Assembly (NCBI RefSeq): GCF_964059145.1
Contig: NZ_OZ060405.1
Coordinates: forward strand, 124,001 to 188,000
Length of the DNA stretch: 64,000 nucleotides
Origin: Buchnera aphidicola (Protaphis terricola)
GTDB lineage: Bacteria; Pseudomonadota; Gammaproteobacteria; Enterobacterales; Enterobacteriaceae
Reading direction: 5' to 3'
Below are positions 32,021-44,048 of the stretch, one piece after another; the first letter of the stretch is position 1, and the number at the start of each line of letters is the position of its first letter. A model generated the notes under the pieces. The model was not told the DNA's origin. It was given only the letters and a program-made list of their open reading frames with translations, and ran no database searches. A program made the translations under genes and the position numbers.

Positions 32021-32529
32021 ATGTATAAAAAAAAAGAATATTAAAAGAGATTTCTACAAAATTTGTATTAAGTTCTTCTGAAATTAATGAGATCGAATAT
32101 CAAAAAAAATATTATGAAAATTATAGAGCTATTTCAATAGAAGCATTAAAAATCGTACAAAAAAAACGTGGATGGGTTTCTGATCAAGCTATTATTGAAA
32201 TTTCTAAAATACTTAATATTAGTCCAAGTGATATAGAAAGTGTTGCAACTTTTTATAGTCAAATTTATCGACAACCTGTAGGTCGAAATATAATTCGTTT
32301 TTGTGATAGTGTTGTTTGCTATTTAACAGGTTATAAAAAAATACAAAAATTTTTAGAGCAGCATTTATTAATAAAAATAGGAAATACTACTCTAGATAAA
32401 AGATTTACCTTATTACCAGTGTGTTGTTTAGGGAATTGTGATAAAAGTCCAACTATAATGATTAATGACAATTTATATTCTAAAGTAACTCCAGAATCTA
32501 TTTTAAATTTACTGGAATCATATAAATGA
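32021..32529 (+). CDS. nuoE: NADH-quinone oxidoreductase subunit E, frameshifted as read at a 9-A tract
   Basis: The 24-kDa complex I subunit carrying [2Fe-2S] cluster N1a. The ATG at 32021 is followed by TAT and nine A's (32027-32035); read literally it stops after seven codons. Adding one A (or removing two) gives an uninterrupted frame of about 169 residues (E. coli 166) to the TGA at 32527-32529. It is conserved end to end, with [19 protein letters not shown] and the cluster ligands in [11 protein letters not shown] and [12 protein letters not shown]. No ATG, GTG or TTG in the correct frame precedes the conserved region, so the protein needs slippage at the A-tract, or the tract length is a sequencing error. 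The stop overlaps the nuoF start (ATGA). Confidence 0.9.
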
Positions 32530-33872
32530 AAAAAAAAATTATATGTAAAGAAGAAACACACCCCTTAACCTGGAGAATGCATAATAGCCGGGAGACTATT
32601 TGGATTAATGAGTATTCTAATAAAAATGGTTATATTGCTTTTAAAAAAGCTCTAAAAAATATGCTTCCTAAAGATATTATTGATTTAGTAAAAGATGCAG
32701 GTTTAAAGGGAAGGGGGGGTGCTGGTTTTTCAACAGGTTTAAAATGGAGTTTAATGCCTGATATCGATAATATTAATAAAAATCGTTATTTATTGTGTAA
32801 TGCTGATGAAATGGAACCAGGTACTTATAAGGATAGATTTTTAATAGAACAGTTACCTCATCAATTAATTGAAGGTATTTTAATAGCAGCTTTTGCGATA
32901 CAAGCAAATCAAGGTTATATTTTTTTAAGAGGAGAATATGTTAAAGGCGAATATATTTTAAAAAAAGCTATAGATGAAGCAATAAATTATGGTTATATTG
33001 GTTATAATATTTTAAATAGTGGTTTTAATTTTAGTTTGCTTTTACACACTGGAGCAGGACGTTATATTTGTGGTGAAGAAACTGCTTTAATTAATTCATT
33101 AGAGGGGAGAAGAGCAAATCCAAGATCTAAACCTCCATTTCCAGCAGTTTTTGGATTATGGGGCAGACCTACTTGTGTGAATAATGTTGAAACTTTATCA
33201 AACGTTCCATCTATTGTATTAAATGGTAGCAGTTGGTATAAAAATTTATCTAAAAGTTTTGATAACGGAACTAAATTAATGGGTTTTTCAGGAAACGTTA
33301 ATAATCCTGGTGTATGGGAATTACCTTTCGGTATAACTGCACGTGAAATTTTAGAAGATTATGCATTAGGAATGAAACCAGGTTTATTTTTGAAAGCATG
33401 GCAGCCAGGAGGAGCAGGTACAGATTTTTTACTTGAGAAACATTTAGATTTATCTATGGATTTTTCGACTATTTTAAAGGCAGGTAGTCGTCTAGGAACA
33501 GCTCTTTCTATGGCTGTTGATAATAAAATAAATATGGTATCACTAGTATATAATATAGAAAAATTTTTTGCTCGTGAGTCATGTGGTTTATGTACACCTT
33601 GTAGAGAAGGATTGCCTTGGATTGTAAAGATATTAAATAGTTTAAAGAAAAAAGAAGGAAGATATAGAGATATAAAAATTTTAGAAAAATTATGTTTTTC
33701 TTTAGGTCCTGGAAAAACATTTTGTGCTCATGCACCAGGTGCAATTGAACCATTACAAAGTGCTATAAAATATTTTCGTTCAGAATTTGAAAATGGTATT
33801 AGTTTAAAAAAAGATAGTTTTAGTAAAAATATTATTGGTATTCAATATAATAAATTTAATTTAAATATTTAA
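32526..33872 (+). CDS. nuoF: NADH-quinone oxidoreductase subunit F
   Basis: Peripheral 51-kDa subunit that binds NADH, FMN and [4Fe-4S] cluster N3, the electron entry of complex I. It has 448 residues (E. coli 445). The glycine-rich NADH/FMN region is [15 protein letters not shown] near residue 64 and [14 protein letters not shown] near residue 92. [19 protein letters not shown] and the N3 ligands [12 protein letters not shown] plus a later Cys in [10 protein letters not shown] are present. The start overlaps the end of nuoE, implying translational coupling, so nuoE slippage products could influence nuoF translation. Confidence 0.98.
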   Translation: MKKKIICKEETHPLTWRMHNSRETIWINEYSNKNGYIAFKKALKNMLPKDIIDLVKDAGLKGRGGAGFSTGLKWSLMPDIDNINKNRYLLCNADEMEPGTYKDRFLIEQLPHQLIEGILIAAFAIQANQGYIFLRGEYVKGEYILKKAIDEAINYGYIGYNILNSGFNFSLLLHTGAGRYICGEETALINSLEGRRANPRSKPPFPAVFGLWGRPTCVNNVETLSNVPSIVLNGSSWYKNLSKSFDNGTKLMGFSGNVNNPGVWELPFGITAREILEDYALGMKPGLFLKAWQPGGAGTDFLLEKHLDLSMDFSTILKAGSRLGTALSMAVDNKINMVSLVYNIEKFFARESCGLCTPCREGLPWIVKILNSLKKKEGRYRDIKILEKLCFSLGPGKTFCAHAPGAIEPLQSAIKYFRSEFENGISLKKDSFSKNIIGIQYNKFNLNI

Positions 33873-33934
33873 TTATAGATATTTGTTACATATCAATTTA
33901 TTTTTTTAAAAAAAATTTTTGGAATTTCGATATT

Positions 33935-36658
33935 ATGTCAAAAATTTATATAAATAAAAAAATGTATCATGTAAATAAATCTGATAATCTATTACATGCT
34001 TGTCTTTCAGTAGGTTTGGATATTCCTTATTTTTGTTGGCATCCCAAACTTGGTAGCATTGGTGCTTGTAGACAATGTGCTGTAACACAATATGATAATT
34101 TTTCAGATTCTCAAGGAAAAATAATTATATCTTGTATGACTCCTATTATAGATGGTTCTATTATTTCTACTAATGATAGTATATCGAAAGAATTTAGAAA
34201 AAATATATTAGAGCTTTTATTAATTAATCACCCACATGATTGTCCAGTATGTGAAGAAGGTGGAAATTGTCATTTACAAGATATGACAGTAATGAATAAA
34301 CATTATAATCGAAATTATAGATTTCAAAAGCGAACATATATAAATCAATATTTGGGATCTTTTATTAAACATGAAATGAATCGTTGTATTGGATGCTATC
34401 GTTGTGTTCGATACTATAAAGACTACGCGGATGGAAGTGACTTAAATGTTTACAGTGCTAATAATAATATTTATTTTGGTCGCATAGAAGATGGTGTTTT
34501 AGAAAATGAGCATTCTGGTAATTTAGTGGAAATATGTCCTACTGGTGTATTTACTGATAAAACAAATAAAAAATATAATCGAAAATGGGATCTTCAATAT
34601 GCACCTAGTATATGTCATAGTTGTAGTGTTGGCTGTAATATTATTGCAGGAGAAAGATATAGTGAAATACGTCGAATAGAAAACAGATATCATCAAAATA
34701 TAAATAATTATTTTATTTGTGATTTAGGTCGTTTTGGTTACTCACATAATAATTTAAAGCAACGTCCTAGACATCCATCTATAAAGACAAGTAATCATGA
34801 ATTTAATATATTAAATTTTTCTCAAGCAATTCAAGAAAGTGTAAATTTTATAAAATGTTATAAACGAGTAATTGGAATAGGTTCAATTCGATCTAGTATA
34901 GAAAATAACTTTGCATTAAAAGAGTTAGTAGGAGAGATAAATTTTTCCCATGGAATGTCTAATAAAGAAGAAGCTTGTGTAAAATTAATTTTAGATGTTT
35001 TAAATAGTAACGAATTTTATATTCCATCTTTAAAAGAAATTGAAGATTATGATGTAATTTTAATTTTAGGTGAAGATTTAACACAAACATCACCTAGAAT
35101 CGCATTGTCAGTTAGACAAGCTATTAAAAACAAAGCAAAAAAAATAGCAGAATTAAATAGAATACCAAACTGGAATTCTTCTGTTGTTTCTCATATTTCA
35201 GAAAATTTTAAAAACTCTTTATATATTATTTACACACATGAAACTAAATTAGATGATATTGCTAAATGGTCTTATTTTGGATCAGTTGATGAACAAATAG
35301 CTTTTGGTTGTTCAATCATACATAATTTAGATATAAATTCTTCAAAAGTTTTAAGTTTAAATGATCATTTATCTAAAAAATCGTCTCTAATAGCACAGGA
35401 TTTAATTAATGCAAAAAAAGTATTAATTATTTCTGGTATGCATTCTTTTAGTAAATCTATTATACAAACATCTATTAACATAGCTATATCGATTAAAAGA
35501 AAAAAAAACAATCATGTTGCTCTTACTTTTGCTACTCCTAGTGCAAATACTCTAGGGTTAGGTATAATGAGCGGTTTTTCTATAGAAAAAGCATTTCAAA
35601 AATTAAATAAAAAAGAAGCTGATGCTGTAATATTTATGGAATACGATGTATATCGTTATCTTTCAAAACATGATTGTGATTTTTTATTTAAAAACAAAGA
35701 AAATACTTTATCAATAGATCATCAATATACTAAGACTTATAAAAATTCTAAAATTAACTTACCTTGTATGAATTTTTTCGAAAGTTCCGGTACAATAATA
35801 AATTTTGAAGGAAGAGCTCAACGTTTTTTCAAAGTTTATGACCCTATGTTTTTTGATGAAAATAATTGTCTTTATGAAAGTTGGAAATGGTTGCATTTTA
35901 TTCAATGCAAACTTTTAAATAAAAAAATATCTTGGTCAAATTTAGACGATGTAATTATTTCATATGGTAAAAAATATCCTATTTTAAAAAAAATAAAAAC
36001 ATTCTTACCTAATTCTAATTTTCGAATAAATAATCAAAAAATTGCTCGATCACCTAATAGATACAGTGGAAGAACTGCTTTAAAATCAAATATAAATATT
36101 CATGAATCATCACAACCTACAGATGTTAATACTATGTTTTCTTTTTCTATGGAAGGTTATAATAGTCCTAATAAATCTCTTGCATATATTCCTTTTGCAT
36201 GGTTTCCTGGTTGGAATTCACCTCAAGCATGGAATAAATTTCAAGTAGAAATCGGAAGAGAATTAATTGCTGGAGATTCAGGAGTATTTTTATTTAAAGA
36301 TAATAAAAAAAATATGAATGTATATTTTAACGTTAAATATACAATAGAAAAAAAATATTGGTCTATAATTCCATATTATCATATTTTTGGAAATGAAGAG
36401 TTAACTCAATACTCATCTATTATTAAAAAAAATATACCTTTACCATATATTTTAATTAGTCGAATTGATGGAATGGAAATGAATTTAAAAGATAATTCTA
36501 TAATAGAATTTAGTTATTTAAATGAGAATTTTCGTTTAAAAATATGTTTATCTAAATATTTAACTTCGAAACAAATTGGATTACCTATAGGAAGGAAGGG
36601 ATTTCCTATTTCCTTAGTTGGTGAAAAAATAAAACATATAAAGGAATATATTAAATGA
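33935..36658 (+). CDS. nuoG: NADH-quinone oxidoreductase subunit G
   Basis: Large 75-kDa peripheral subunit with several Fe-S clusters. It has 907 residues (E. coli 908). Visible sites in order: [2Fe-2S] N1b in [15 protein letters not shown], the His-Cys [4Fe-4S] in [16 protein letters not shown], the [4Fe-4S] N4 in [11 protein letters not shown] with a later CPTG, and the extra N7 site CHSCSVGCN with a distant Cys in [11 protein letters not shown]7 is found only in some bacteria, including E. coli, and off the electron path. The rest is a molybdopterin-oxidoreductase-like fold. The stop overlaps the nuoH start by four bases. Confidence 0.98.
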   Translation: MSKIYINKKMYHVNKSDNLLHACLSVGLDIPYFCWHPKLGSIGACRQCAVTQYDNFSDSQGKIIISCMTPIIDGSIISTNDSISKEFRKNILELLLINHPHDCPVCEEGGNCHLQDMTVMNKHYNRNYRFQKRTYINQYLGSFIKHEMNRCIGCYRCVRYYKDYADGSDLNVYSANNNIYFGRIEDGVLENEHSGNLVEICPTGVFTDKTNKKYNRKWDLQYAPSICHSCSVGCNIIAGERYSEIRRIENRYHQNINNYFICDLGRFGYSHNNLKQRPRHPSIKTSNHEFNILNFSQAIQESVNFIKCYKRVIGIGSIRSSIENNFALKELVGEINFSHGMSNKEEACVKLILDVLNSNEFYIPSLKEIEDYDVILILGEDLTQTSPRIALSVRQAIKNKAKKIAELNRIPNWNSSVVSHISENFKNSLYIIYTHETKLDDIAKWSYFGSVDEQIAFGCSIIHNLDINSSKVLSLNDHLSKKSSLIAQDLINAKKVLIISGMHSFSKSIIQTSINIAISIKRKKNNHVALTFATPSANTLGLGIMSGFSIEKAFQKLNKKEADAVIFMEYDVYRYLSKHDCDFLFKNKENTLSIDHQYTKTYKNSKINLPCMNFFESSGTIINFEGRAQRFFKVYDPMFFDENNCLYESWKWLHFIQCKLLNKKISWSNLDDVIISYGKKYPILKKIKTFLPNSNFRINNQKIARSPNRYSGRTALKSNINIHESSQPTDVNTMFSFSMEGYNSPNKSLAYIPFAWFPGWNSPQAWNKFQVEIGRELIAGDSGVFLFKDNKKNMNVYFNVKYTIEKKYWSIIPYYHIFGNEELTQYSSIIKKNIPLPYILISRIDGMEMNLKDNSIIEFSYLNENFRLKICLSKYLTSKQIGLPIGRKGFPISLVGEKIKHIKEYIK

Positions 36659-37623
36659 AATTATTTAAAATCGATATATTAGAAACATTTTTAGAATTTT
36701 TGATCATAGTTTTTTTTGTTATTTTTATTGTATTTTTTTCGGCTATGTTAAGTGTATTTGAACGTAGATTATTAGCGTTTTTTCAAAATAGATATGGCCC
36801 GAATAGAGTAGGTTATTTTGGAAGTTTACAATTATTTGCCGATATGATTAAAATTTTATTTAAAGAGGATTGGGTTCCAAAGTTTAGTAAAAAAATAATT
36901 TTTATTTTATCTCCAATAATATCTTTTGTTTCTTTATTATTTGTTATTCCTATTATTCCTTTTATTCCAAATTATATAATAATTAATTTAAATATAGGAA
37001 TTTTATTTTTTTTAATGATGGCAGGATTATCTGTTTATTCAATATTATTTGCAGGTTGGTCTAGTAATAATAAATACGCTTTGTTAGGAGCGATTAGAGC
37101 TTCTGCTCAAACATTGAGTTATGAAGTATTTTTAGGTTTATCATTAATGGGTGTAGTTGCTCAATCACGATCTTTAAAAATTATTGATATTATAAATAGC
37201 CAAAAAGAAATATGGAATATTATTCCACAATTTTTCGGATTTTTATGTTTTTTTATAGCCAGTTTAGCTCTTTGTCATAGACATCCATTTGACCAACCAG
37301 AATCTGAACAAGAGTTAGCTGATGGTTATCATATTGAATATTCTGGTATGAAATTTGGATTCTTTTTTATTGGAGAATATATTTCGATTGTTACTGTTTC
37401 AGGATTAATAACAGCTATATTTTTTGGTGGATGGTTTGGTTTTTGGGGAGCTAGTTTTTTTTGGTTTTTTTTAAAAATGATGTTTTTTATTGTTTTATTT
37501 ATTTTAATTAGAGCTACTTTGCCTAGACCTAGATATGACCAAATATTATCATTTGGATGGAAAATATGTTTACCATTAACATTATTAAATTTACTTATAA
37601 CAGCTTTTTTTATATTGATTTAG
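36655..37623 (+). CDS. nuoH: NADH-quinone oxidoreductase subunit H
   Basis: Membrane subunit connecting the peripheral and membrane arms and forming much of the quinone chamber. It has 322 residues (E. coli 325) with eight or so membrane helices. Family landmarks are [19 protein letters not shown] near residue 34, [13 protein letters not shown] near residue 145, [20 protein letters not shown] near residue 205, and [18 protein letters not shown] near residue 285. Its ATG overlaps the nuoG stop. Confidence 0.98.
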   Translation: MKLFKIDILETFLEFLIIVFFVIFIVFFSAMLSVFERRLLAFFQNRYGPNRVGYFGSLQLFADMIKILFKEDWVPKFSKKIIFILSPIISFVSLLFVIPIIPFIPNYIIINLNIGILFFLMMAGLSVYSILFAGWSSNNKYALLGAIRASAQTLSYEVFLGLSLMGVVAQSRSLKIIDIINSQKEIWNIIPQFFGFLCFFIASLALCHRHPFDQPESEQELADGYHIEYSGMKFGFFFIGEYISIVTVSGLITAIFFGGWFGFWGASFFWFFLKMMFFIVLFILIRATLPRPRYDQILSFGWKICLPLTLLNLLITAFFILI

Positions 37624-37647
37624 TTTATATTAATTGAGATTGATTTT

Positions 37648-38190
37648 ATGAATTTAAAAAAAATTATTATTGGTTTTTTTTTACAAATTAAAAGTATTTG
37701 GATGATTTTTATTAATATATTTTCAAAATCTGAAACTAGATTATATCCAGAAGAAAAAACTTATTTATCTCCTAGATATCGTGGTCGAATTATATTAACA
37801 CGAAATTTAGATGGAGATGAACGATGTGTTGCATGTAATTTATGTTCAGTAGTTTGTCCTGTAGATTGTATTTCTTTGCAGAAATCTGAAAAAATTGATC
37901 ATCGTTGGTATCCGGAATTTTTTAGAATTAACTTATCACGTTGTATATTTTGTGGGTTATGTGAAGAATCATGTCCTACTGCTGCTATTCAATTAACTTC
38001 AGATTTTGAACTATCAGATTTTAAAAGAAATAATTTAGTTTATGAAAAAGAAGATTTATTAATTTCTGGTCCTGGTAAATATCCTGATTATAATTTTTAT
38101 CATTTCTCTGGTGTTCTTATTAATGGCAAAAAAACAGGTGATTTAGATATAGAATCTTCACCTATTAATATAAAGACTTTACTACCATAA
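37648..38190 (+). CDS. nuoI: NADH-quinone oxidoreductase subunit I
   Basis: Peripheral-arm subunit carrying two [4Fe-4S] clusters (N6a, N6b) that pass electrons to NuoB. It has 180 residues, the same as E. coli. Both ferredoxin motifs are intact: [15 protein letters not shown] near residue 60 and [15 protein letters not shown] near residue 99. [18 protein letters not shown] precedes the first motif. It follows nuoH with a 24-base gap. Confidence 0.98.
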   Translation: MNLKKIIIGFFLQIKSIWMIFINIFSKSETRLYPEEKTYLSPRYRGRIILTRNLDGDERCVACNLCSVVCPVDCISLQKSEKIDHRWYPEFFRINLSRCIFCGLCEESCPTAAIQLTSDFELSDFKRNNLVYEKEDLLISGPGKYPDYNFYHFSGVLINGKKTGDLDIESSPINIKTLLP

Positions 38191-38206
38191 AAAGAAGGAT
38201 TATTAA

Positions 38207-38713
38207 ATGAATTGCGTTTTTTATATCTTTTCTTGTATAGCAATTATTTCTACATTTTTAGTAATTATTCAAAAAAGCGCAGTTTATTCTTTACTATATT
38301 TAATTATTTCGCTTTTATCAATTTCAGGTATTTTTTTTACTATTGGAGCGTTTTTTGCAGGAGCTTTAGAAGTTATTATATATGCAGGAGCAATTATAGT
38401 TTTATTTGTTTTTATAATTATGACATTAAATTTTAATGATAAAGATGAAATGAAAGAAAAAAAATATTTACGTCCTATATTTTGGATTATACCTAGCATT
38501 TTATCTTTTTCTTTATTAGTTCTAATGACGTATGTAATTTTTTTTCTTAAAAATAAACAGATTTATTTTTCTGAATTTAATATAAAAAATATAGGTATTA
38601 GTTTATTTGGACCTTATTTATTGTTAATTGAGCTTTCTTCATTTCTTTTATTATCAGCTTTAGTTGTAGTTTTTCATATCGGTACAGAAAAAAAATTAAA
38701 TCAAAAAAAATAA
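38207..38713 (+). CDS. nuoJ: NADH-quinone oxidoreductase subunit J
   Basis: Membrane-arm subunit with five predicted helices involved in conformational coupling. It has 168 residues (E. coli 184; shorter at the C terminus). Conserved helix III, with the pi-bulge region, reads FFAGALEVIIYAGAIIVLFVF near residue 50. LLLIELSSFLLLSALVVVFHIG is near the C terminus. An AAGGA site precedes the start. It lies between nuoI and nuoK as in E. coli. Confidence 0.96.
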   Translation: MNCVFYIFSCIAIISTFLVIIQKSAVYSLLYLIISLLSISGIFFTIGAFFAGALEVIIYAGAIIVLFVFIIMTLNFNDKDEMKEKKYLRPIFWIIPSILSFSLLVLMTYVIFFLKNKQIYFSEFNIKNIGISLFGPYLLLIELSSFLLLSALVVVFHIGTEKKLNQKK

Positions 38714-38748
38714 CTATAATTATTTTTAGTTGATAAGGATTATAACTT

Positions 38749-39051
38749 ATGATTTCTTTATTTCATTGTTTATTTTTATCATTAATATTATTTACTTTAG
38801 GTTTGACATCTCTTATAGTTCGTCGAAATGTTCTTTTTATATTAATTAGCTTAGAAATTATGATGAATGCTGTTGCATTGGCATTGGTTACAGTTGGTTC
38901 TTATTGGAAACAACCAGATGGTCAAATTATGTATATGCTTACAATTACATTAGCTGCTTCTGAAGCTAGTATTGCATTAGCATTATTGCTTCAATTATAT
39001 AGAACTCGAAAAACATTAAATATAAACGTTTTAAGTGAGATGAGTGGATGA
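38749..39051 (+). CDS. nuoK: NADH-quinone oxidoreductase subunit K
   Basis: Three-helix antiporter-like membrane subunit. It has 100 residues, exactly the E. coli length. The conserved glutamate is in [15 protein letters not shown] near residue 36 and a second in [19 protein letters not shown] near residue 72, both important for proton translocation in E. coli. The stop overlaps the nuoL start by four bases. An AAGGA site precedes the ATG. Confidence 0.97.
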   Translation: MISLFHCLFLSLILFTLGLTSLIVRRNVLFILISLEIMMNAVALALVTVGSYWKQPDGQIMYMLTITLAASEASIALALLLQLYRTRKTLNINVLSEMSG

Positions 39052-40880
39052 ATATTATTTTTTTAATAATTTTATTTCCATTAATTAGTTTTTTTATTTT
39101 ATCTTTTATGCAGGGAAAACTTTCTCAAAAAATTATTTCTAATATAGGGACAATATCAATATTTTTATCTTTTATTATTGTTATTTTTTATAGTATTTTT
39201 TTCATTGGTCGTCCTGATAGTTTTTGTATTCAAAAATTATGGTGTTGGCTAAGTATTGATAATTTTAAAATAGATTGTAATTTATTTTTAGATATATTGT
39301 CTTTAAGTATGTTAGGTGTAATTACAGGTGTTGGTTTTTTAATACATATTTTTTCTATTTGGTATATGAAAAATAAAGAAGGGTATTCTCGTTTTTTTGC
39401 TTATACTAATTTATTTATAGCAAGTATGTCTTTATTAGTATTAGCAGATAATTTTTTATTTATGTATATTGGATGGGAAGGTGTAAGTTTATGTTCTTAT
39501 TTATTAATTGGATTTTATTATAATATTGTTAATAATAGTAAATGTGCTTTAAAAGCTTTTATTTTAACACGTGTTTCAGATATATTTTTAATTATTTCAA
39601 TGTTTTTAATATATCAAAAATATGGAACTTTTAACTTTCAAAAAATTCATCTTTTAACAAATTTTTTATATGTAGATGATTATAATATTAATTTTTTAAC
39701 ACTTTTTTTATTTATTGGTGTACTTGGTAAATCAGCTCAAATTCCATTACAAACTTGGTTATCAGATGCTATGGTTGGTCCAACTCCTGTTTCAGCTTTA
39801 ATTCATGCTGCAACAATGGTAACGGTTGGTGTTTATTTAATAGTTAGAACACATTATTTATTTATATTATCTCCAAAAATATTATACTTGATAAGTTGTA
39901 TTGGTATTTTAACAATATTATTTTCTTGTTTATCTGCATTAGTACAAACAGATATCAAACGTATCCTTGCGTATTCTACTATGAGTCAAATAGGGTATAT
40001 GTTTTTATCTTTAGGTTCTCAGGGATGGTCTTCTGCAATTATACATTTAATTATACATGCGGTTTTTAAAGCTTTATTATTTTTATCTGCTGGTTCTTTA
40101 ATTATATCTTGTAATAATGAAAAAAATATATTTAAAATATCTAGAATAGGAGTAAAGTGTCCGATTTTATATACTAGTTTTATTATTGGAAGTAGTTCTT
40201 TAATATCTTTTCCATTATTAACATCGGGATTTTATAGTAAAGGTAATATTTTACTTAGTGTTTTATATAGTGGTAATATTAGTTTTTTTATATTAGGTTT
40301 ATTTGGTTCTTTTTTAACATCTTTGTATACATTTAGAATGATTTTTATTTTATTTAAACATTCTAATTTTTCTATTTTTAATTATAAAAAAAAATTAACA
40401 CATAATTTACCATTATTAGTTTTATCAGTATTTTCTACTGTTCTTGGTATTTATATTATACCTCCATTATTTTATGTATTTCCTACTTTAAAACATACTT
40501 ATATAAATAAAATTTTATTTGAATTTATATCTAGTTTAATATCACTTTTAGGTATATTTTTTTCATATTATTTATGGATTAAAAATACAAATATTATCAT
40601 TAAAATATTAAAATTTAAAATTTTTAGATCTATATATTATTTCTTATTAAACGGATTTTATTTTGATAAATTATATAATTTATTTTTTATAAATTCATAT
40701 TTATATATCTCTAATATTTTATTTTGTGATCCATTTACTAAAATTATTAATATTGTTATTAATGTTATTAAAAAAATTAATTTTTATTTATTAATCACTG
40801 TTAATGGAAATATTAAATGGTATGTAGAATCAATTCTATTAGGTATTAATTTATTTTTTATCTTGATTTTATTTTTATAA
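39048..40880 (+). CDS. nuoL: NADH-quinone oxidoreductase subunit L
   Basis: Distal antiporter-like proton-pumping subunit with the long lateral helix. It has 610 residues (E. coli 613). The family signature [17 protein letters not shown] near residue 143 contains the key glutamate, and [35 protein letters not shown] near residue 228 holds conserved Lys and His residues. The C-terminal third is AT-driven, rich in Ile, Phe, Asn and Lys, but retains the lateral-helix length. Confidence 0.98.
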   Translation: MNIIFLIILFPLISFFILSFMQGKLSQKIISNIGTISIFLSFIIVIFYSIFFIGRPDSFCIQKLWCWLSIDNFKIDCNLFLDILSLSMLGVITGVGFLIHIFSIWYMKNKEGYSRFFAYTNLFIASMSLLVLADNFLFMYIGWEGVSLCSYLLIGFYYNIVNNSKCALKAFILTRVSDIFLIISMFLIYQKYGTFNFQKIHLLTNFLYVDDYNINFLTLFLFIGVLGKSAQIPLQTWLSDAMVGPTPVSALIHAATMVTVGVYLIVRTHYLFILSPKILYLISCIGILTILFSCLSALVQTDIKRILAYSTMSQIGYMFLSLGSQGWSSAIIHLIIHAVFKALLFLSAGSLIISCNNEKNIFKISRIGVKCPILYTSFIIGSSSLISFPLLTSGFYSKGNILLSVLYSGNISFFILGLFGSFLTSLYTFRMIFILFKHSNFSIFNYKKKLTHNLPLLVLSVFSTVLGIYIIPPLFYVFPTLKHTYINKILFEFISSLISLLGIFFSYYLWIKNTNIIIKILKFKIFRSIYYFLLNGFYFDKLYNLFFINSYLYISNILFCDPFTKIINIVINVIKKINFYLLITVNGNIKWYVESILLGINLFFILILFL

Positions 40881-40953
40881 AAATTTTTAATTAGTTAATT
40901 ATTTAAATTATTTTAAATTAAAGAATTATTTATAAATCATAGGGATATATCTG

Positions 40954-42474
40954 ATGTTTCTTTCTTTATTAATTATTATTCCATTTGTTAGTAGTTTTAT
41001 TGCTTTTTTTTCTTTTAAATTGAAAAAATGTTTTTCACGTTGGATTTCTTTAATTAGTATAATATTAATGTTTTTAATTACTATTAAAATATGGTTTTAT
41101 GGAAATGTTAATTTAAGTCAAATAAATCATTATCCTCATTGGAATTATCAATTAATATTACCTTGGATATCTAGATTTGGAATTGAATTTCATTTATCTA
41201 TTGATAGTTTTTCAATCATAATGTTATTTTTAACTTATTTTTTAAGTATTATTTCTATATTATGTTCATGGAATGAAGTTAAAAAAAATGAAGGATTTTT
41301 TTATTTTAATTTTATGTTAGTTTTAACTGGAATAGTTGGTATTTTTATTTCATTTGATTTATTTTTATTTTTCTTTTTTTGGGAAATTATTTTAATTCCA
41401 ATGTATTTTTTAATTGCTTTATGGGGTCAAAATAAAGAAAAATCTATATATTCTGCAAATAAATTTTTTATATATGGTCAAATATCAGGTTTAATAATGT
41501 TAGCATCAATTTTATTACTTGTTTTAAATTATTATAAAAATACTAATATTTTAACATTTAATTATAATTTACTAATTTTTAGTTCAATTGATCCTAAAAT
41601 AGAATATATTATTATGTTAGGTTTTTTTATATCTTTTATTATAAAAATGCCAATTATTCCCTTTCATGGATGGTTACCTAATTTTTATTCAGAATCTTTA
41701 TATTGTGGTTCAGTAGATATTATTGGTTCTTTATTAAAAATTGCTCCTTATGCTATTTTACGTTATGGTATAACAATTTTTCCAAATACAGTAGAAAAAA
41801 TAACTCCTATTGCAATTTTTTTAGGTTTATTTAGTATATTTTATGGTTCATTTGTTGCGTTTTCTCAAACAAATATAAAACGTTTAATTGCATATGCTTC
41901 TATTTCTCATATGGGTTTAATATTAATTTCTATTTATAGTAATAATATAATTTCTTTACAAGGTTTAGTAATACAAATAATATCTAGTAGTATATCTACA
42001 GCTGCTTTATGTATTATATCAGGTTTAATTTATAAATATTTTAAAACTCAAAATATTTTAGAAATGGGTGGTTTATGGTCAAATATTTACTGGATTCCTG
42101 GATTTTCTTTATTTTTCTCTTTATCAAATTTAGGATTTCCAGGAACAGGTAATTTTATTGGTGAATTTTTAATTTTATTTGGAGTTTTTCAAACATACCC
42201 ATTGATATCCGTTATTATTACAATAAGCATTGTTTTTTCTTCTTTGTATTCTTTATATATGATACAAAGAATATACTATGGTTCAACTAGAAATTATAAT
42301 TTAATAATATTTTCAAATATTAAAGAAATTTGGATTTTAACAATATTAGCTTTTGCGTTAATTTTTTTAGGTTTGATGCCTCAGAAAATATTAAATATTT
42401 CTTATGATACTATACGTTTTATATATTATTTTAAAGAAGAATTTTTTAATTCCATTCTAAAGATAAGGTTATGA
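40954..42474 (+). CDS. nuoM: NADH-quinone oxidoreductase subunit M
   Basis: Antiporter-like proton-pumping membrane subunit. It has 506 residues (E. coli 509) with about fourteen helices. FFFFWEIILIPMYFLIALWG near residue 140 contains the conserved glutamate. IKMPIIPFHGWLPNFYSES near residue 230 carries the conserved Lys and His, and LIAYASISHMGL near residue 310 is typical. In the normal TWLPDAHTEAP-type motif some residues are changed here (HGWLPNFYSESLYCGS). It follows nuoL after 73 bases with its own AGGGATA site. Confidence 0.97.
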   Translation: MFLSLLIIIPFVSSFIAFFSFKLKKCFSRWISLISIILMFLITIKIWFYGNVNLSQINHYPHWNYQLILPWISRFGIEFHLSIDSFSIIMLFLTYFLSIISILCSWNEVKKNEGFFYFNFMLVLTGIVGIFISFDLFLFFFFWEIILIPMYFLIALWGQNKEKSIYSANKFFIYGQISGLIMLASILLLVLNYYKNTNILTFNYNLLIFSSIDPKIEYIIMLGFFISFIIKMPIIPFHGWLPNFYSESLYCGSVDIIGSLLKIAPYAILRYGITIFPNTVEKITPIAIFLGLFSIFYGSFVAFSQTNIKRLIAYASISHMGLILISIYSNNIISLQGLVIQIISSSISTAALCIISGLIYKYFKTQNILEMGGLWSNIYWIPGFSLFFSLSNLGFPGTGNFIGEFLILFGVFQTYPLISVIITISIVFSSLYSLYMIQRIYYGSTRNYNLIIFSNIKEIWILTILAFALIFLGLMPQKILNISYDTIRFIYYFKEEFFNSILKIRL

Positions 42475-42480
42475 AAAATA

Positions 42481-43935
42481 ATGATAATAAATCTACAAGA
42501 ATTAACCGCTTTATCCCCTTTGTTAATTTTAATATTTACTGTAGTAATAGTTATGTTATCTATTTCTTATAATCGAAATCATTTTTTGATTACTATATTT
42601 AGTATATTTGGATTAAGTTTTTCACTTTTTTCATTGTATTTTTTAATTTCAATTGTTCCTATTGATGTAACTAGTTTAGTTCATATAAATAAATTTTCGA
42701 TTTTATATATTAGTATAATTTTAATTTCTAGTATTTCAGCTTGTATTTTTTCATATCCATGGTTATTGAAATATCCTTTTAATAAAGAAGAATTTTATTT
42801 ACTAATTCTTCTTTCAACATTGGGTTCAATTTTTTTAACTATTTCTAATCATATGTCATCAATATTTATTAGTATTGAATTAATTTCATTACCATTTTTT
42901 GGTTTAATTGCTTATTCAAATTATTTTCGTTATGCTTTAGAAGCATCTTTTAAATATCTTATTTTATCTGCTACATCATCTTCGTTTTTATTGCTTGGAA
43001 TAGCATGGATATATGCTATTTCTGGAAGTATTAGTTTTTCATTTTTAAATGATATTTATATGATGATATCTAGTAATGAAAAACTAGTAATTTTATTTGG
43101 AATATCAATGTTATTAGTTTCAATTTTTTTTAAGTTGTCTCTTGTACCATTTCATTTATGGACGTCTGATATTTACCAAGGAACACCTTCTTCAGTTTTG
43201 TCATTTTTTTCTGTTTCCAGTAAAGTAGCTCTTTTTAGTTTTTTATTACATATATTTTCACATAATTCTATTATAAATAATACAACGTTATATTTAATAA
43301 TATCATTAGTTAGTGCTTTTTCTATATTTTTTGGTAATTTAATGGCTATTTTTCAAAAAAATATTAAAAGATTTTTTGGATATTCATCAATATCACAATT
43401 AGGTTATTTATTAATAGTTTTACTTAATTTAAAAAACGATTATATTTTTTCCTTGGAAATAGTAGCAATTTATTTATTTAATTATTTATTTATTAATATA
43501 TCATATTTTGGAATTATTCAATTATTTTCTAGTTCATCTAATGATATTGATTTAATTGATTCATATAGAGGATTGTTTTGGTCTCAACCTATTTTAAGTA
43601 TAATGCTTACTTTTGTTTTATTATCTTTAGCTGGTATTCCTATGACATTAGGTTTTATTGGTAAATTTTATATTTTATCTATTATATTAAAAAATCATTT
43701 ATGGTTAAATAGTTTATTTTTTATATTAGGTAGTATATTAGGTTTTTATGGTTATTTTAGATTTATTATTAATTTATACTTAAGAAAAACAAATAAATCA
43801 TTTAATAATAACATTATATCTAATATTTCTATTTATATTCCATCTAGAGTTTTAGTTTTTTTATCAAGTTTAATGTTATTCATATTTGGATTATATCCAG
43901 ATCCATTAATTTATTTAATAAAATTGTTGATTTAA
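42481..43935 (+). CDS. nuoN: NADH-quinone oxidoreductase subunit N
   Basis: Third antiporter-like membrane subunit, last gene of the operon. It has 484 residues (E. coli 485). ELISLPFFGLIAY near residue 133 has the conserved glutamate. The region KLSLVPFHLWTSDIYQGTPSSVLSF near residue 217 has the lysine and histidine, and GYSSISQLGYLL near residue 300 and SLAGIPMTLGFIGKF near residue 380 are conserved. It starts 6 bases after the nuoM stop. The 113 bases after it are AT-rich spacer before the next gene, without an obvious GC-containing terminator. Confidence 0.97.
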   Translation: MIINLQELTALSPLLILIFTVVIVMLSISYNRNHFLITIFSIFGLSFSLFSLYFLISIVPIDVTSLVHINKFSILYISIILISSISACIFSYPWLLKYPFNKEEFYLLILLSTLGSIFLTISNHMSSIFISIELISLPFFGLIAYSNYFRYALEASFKYLILSATSSSFLLLGIAWIYAISGSISFSFLNDIYMMISSNEKLVILFGISMLLVSIFFKLSLVPFHLWTSDIYQGTPSSVLSFFSVSSKVALFSFLLHIFSHNSIINNTTLYLIISLVSAFSIFFGNLMAIFQKNIKRFFGYSSISQLGYLLIVLLNLKNDYIFSLEIVAIYLFNYLFINISYFGIIQLFSSSSNDIDLIDSYRGLFWSQPILSIMLTFVLLSLAGIPMTLGFIGKFYILSIILKNHLWLNSLFFILGSILGFYGYFRFIINLYLRKTNKSFNNNIISNISIYIPSRVLVFLSSLMLFIFGLYPDPLIYLIKLLI

Positions 43936-44048
43936 TTAAATAATTATATATAAAAAATATTATTTATTTATACATATTAAATAAATAAGCTTTATTAATA
44001 GTTTTCCTTAAAAAAATCAATTTATTTAATAAAATAAGGAGACATTTA

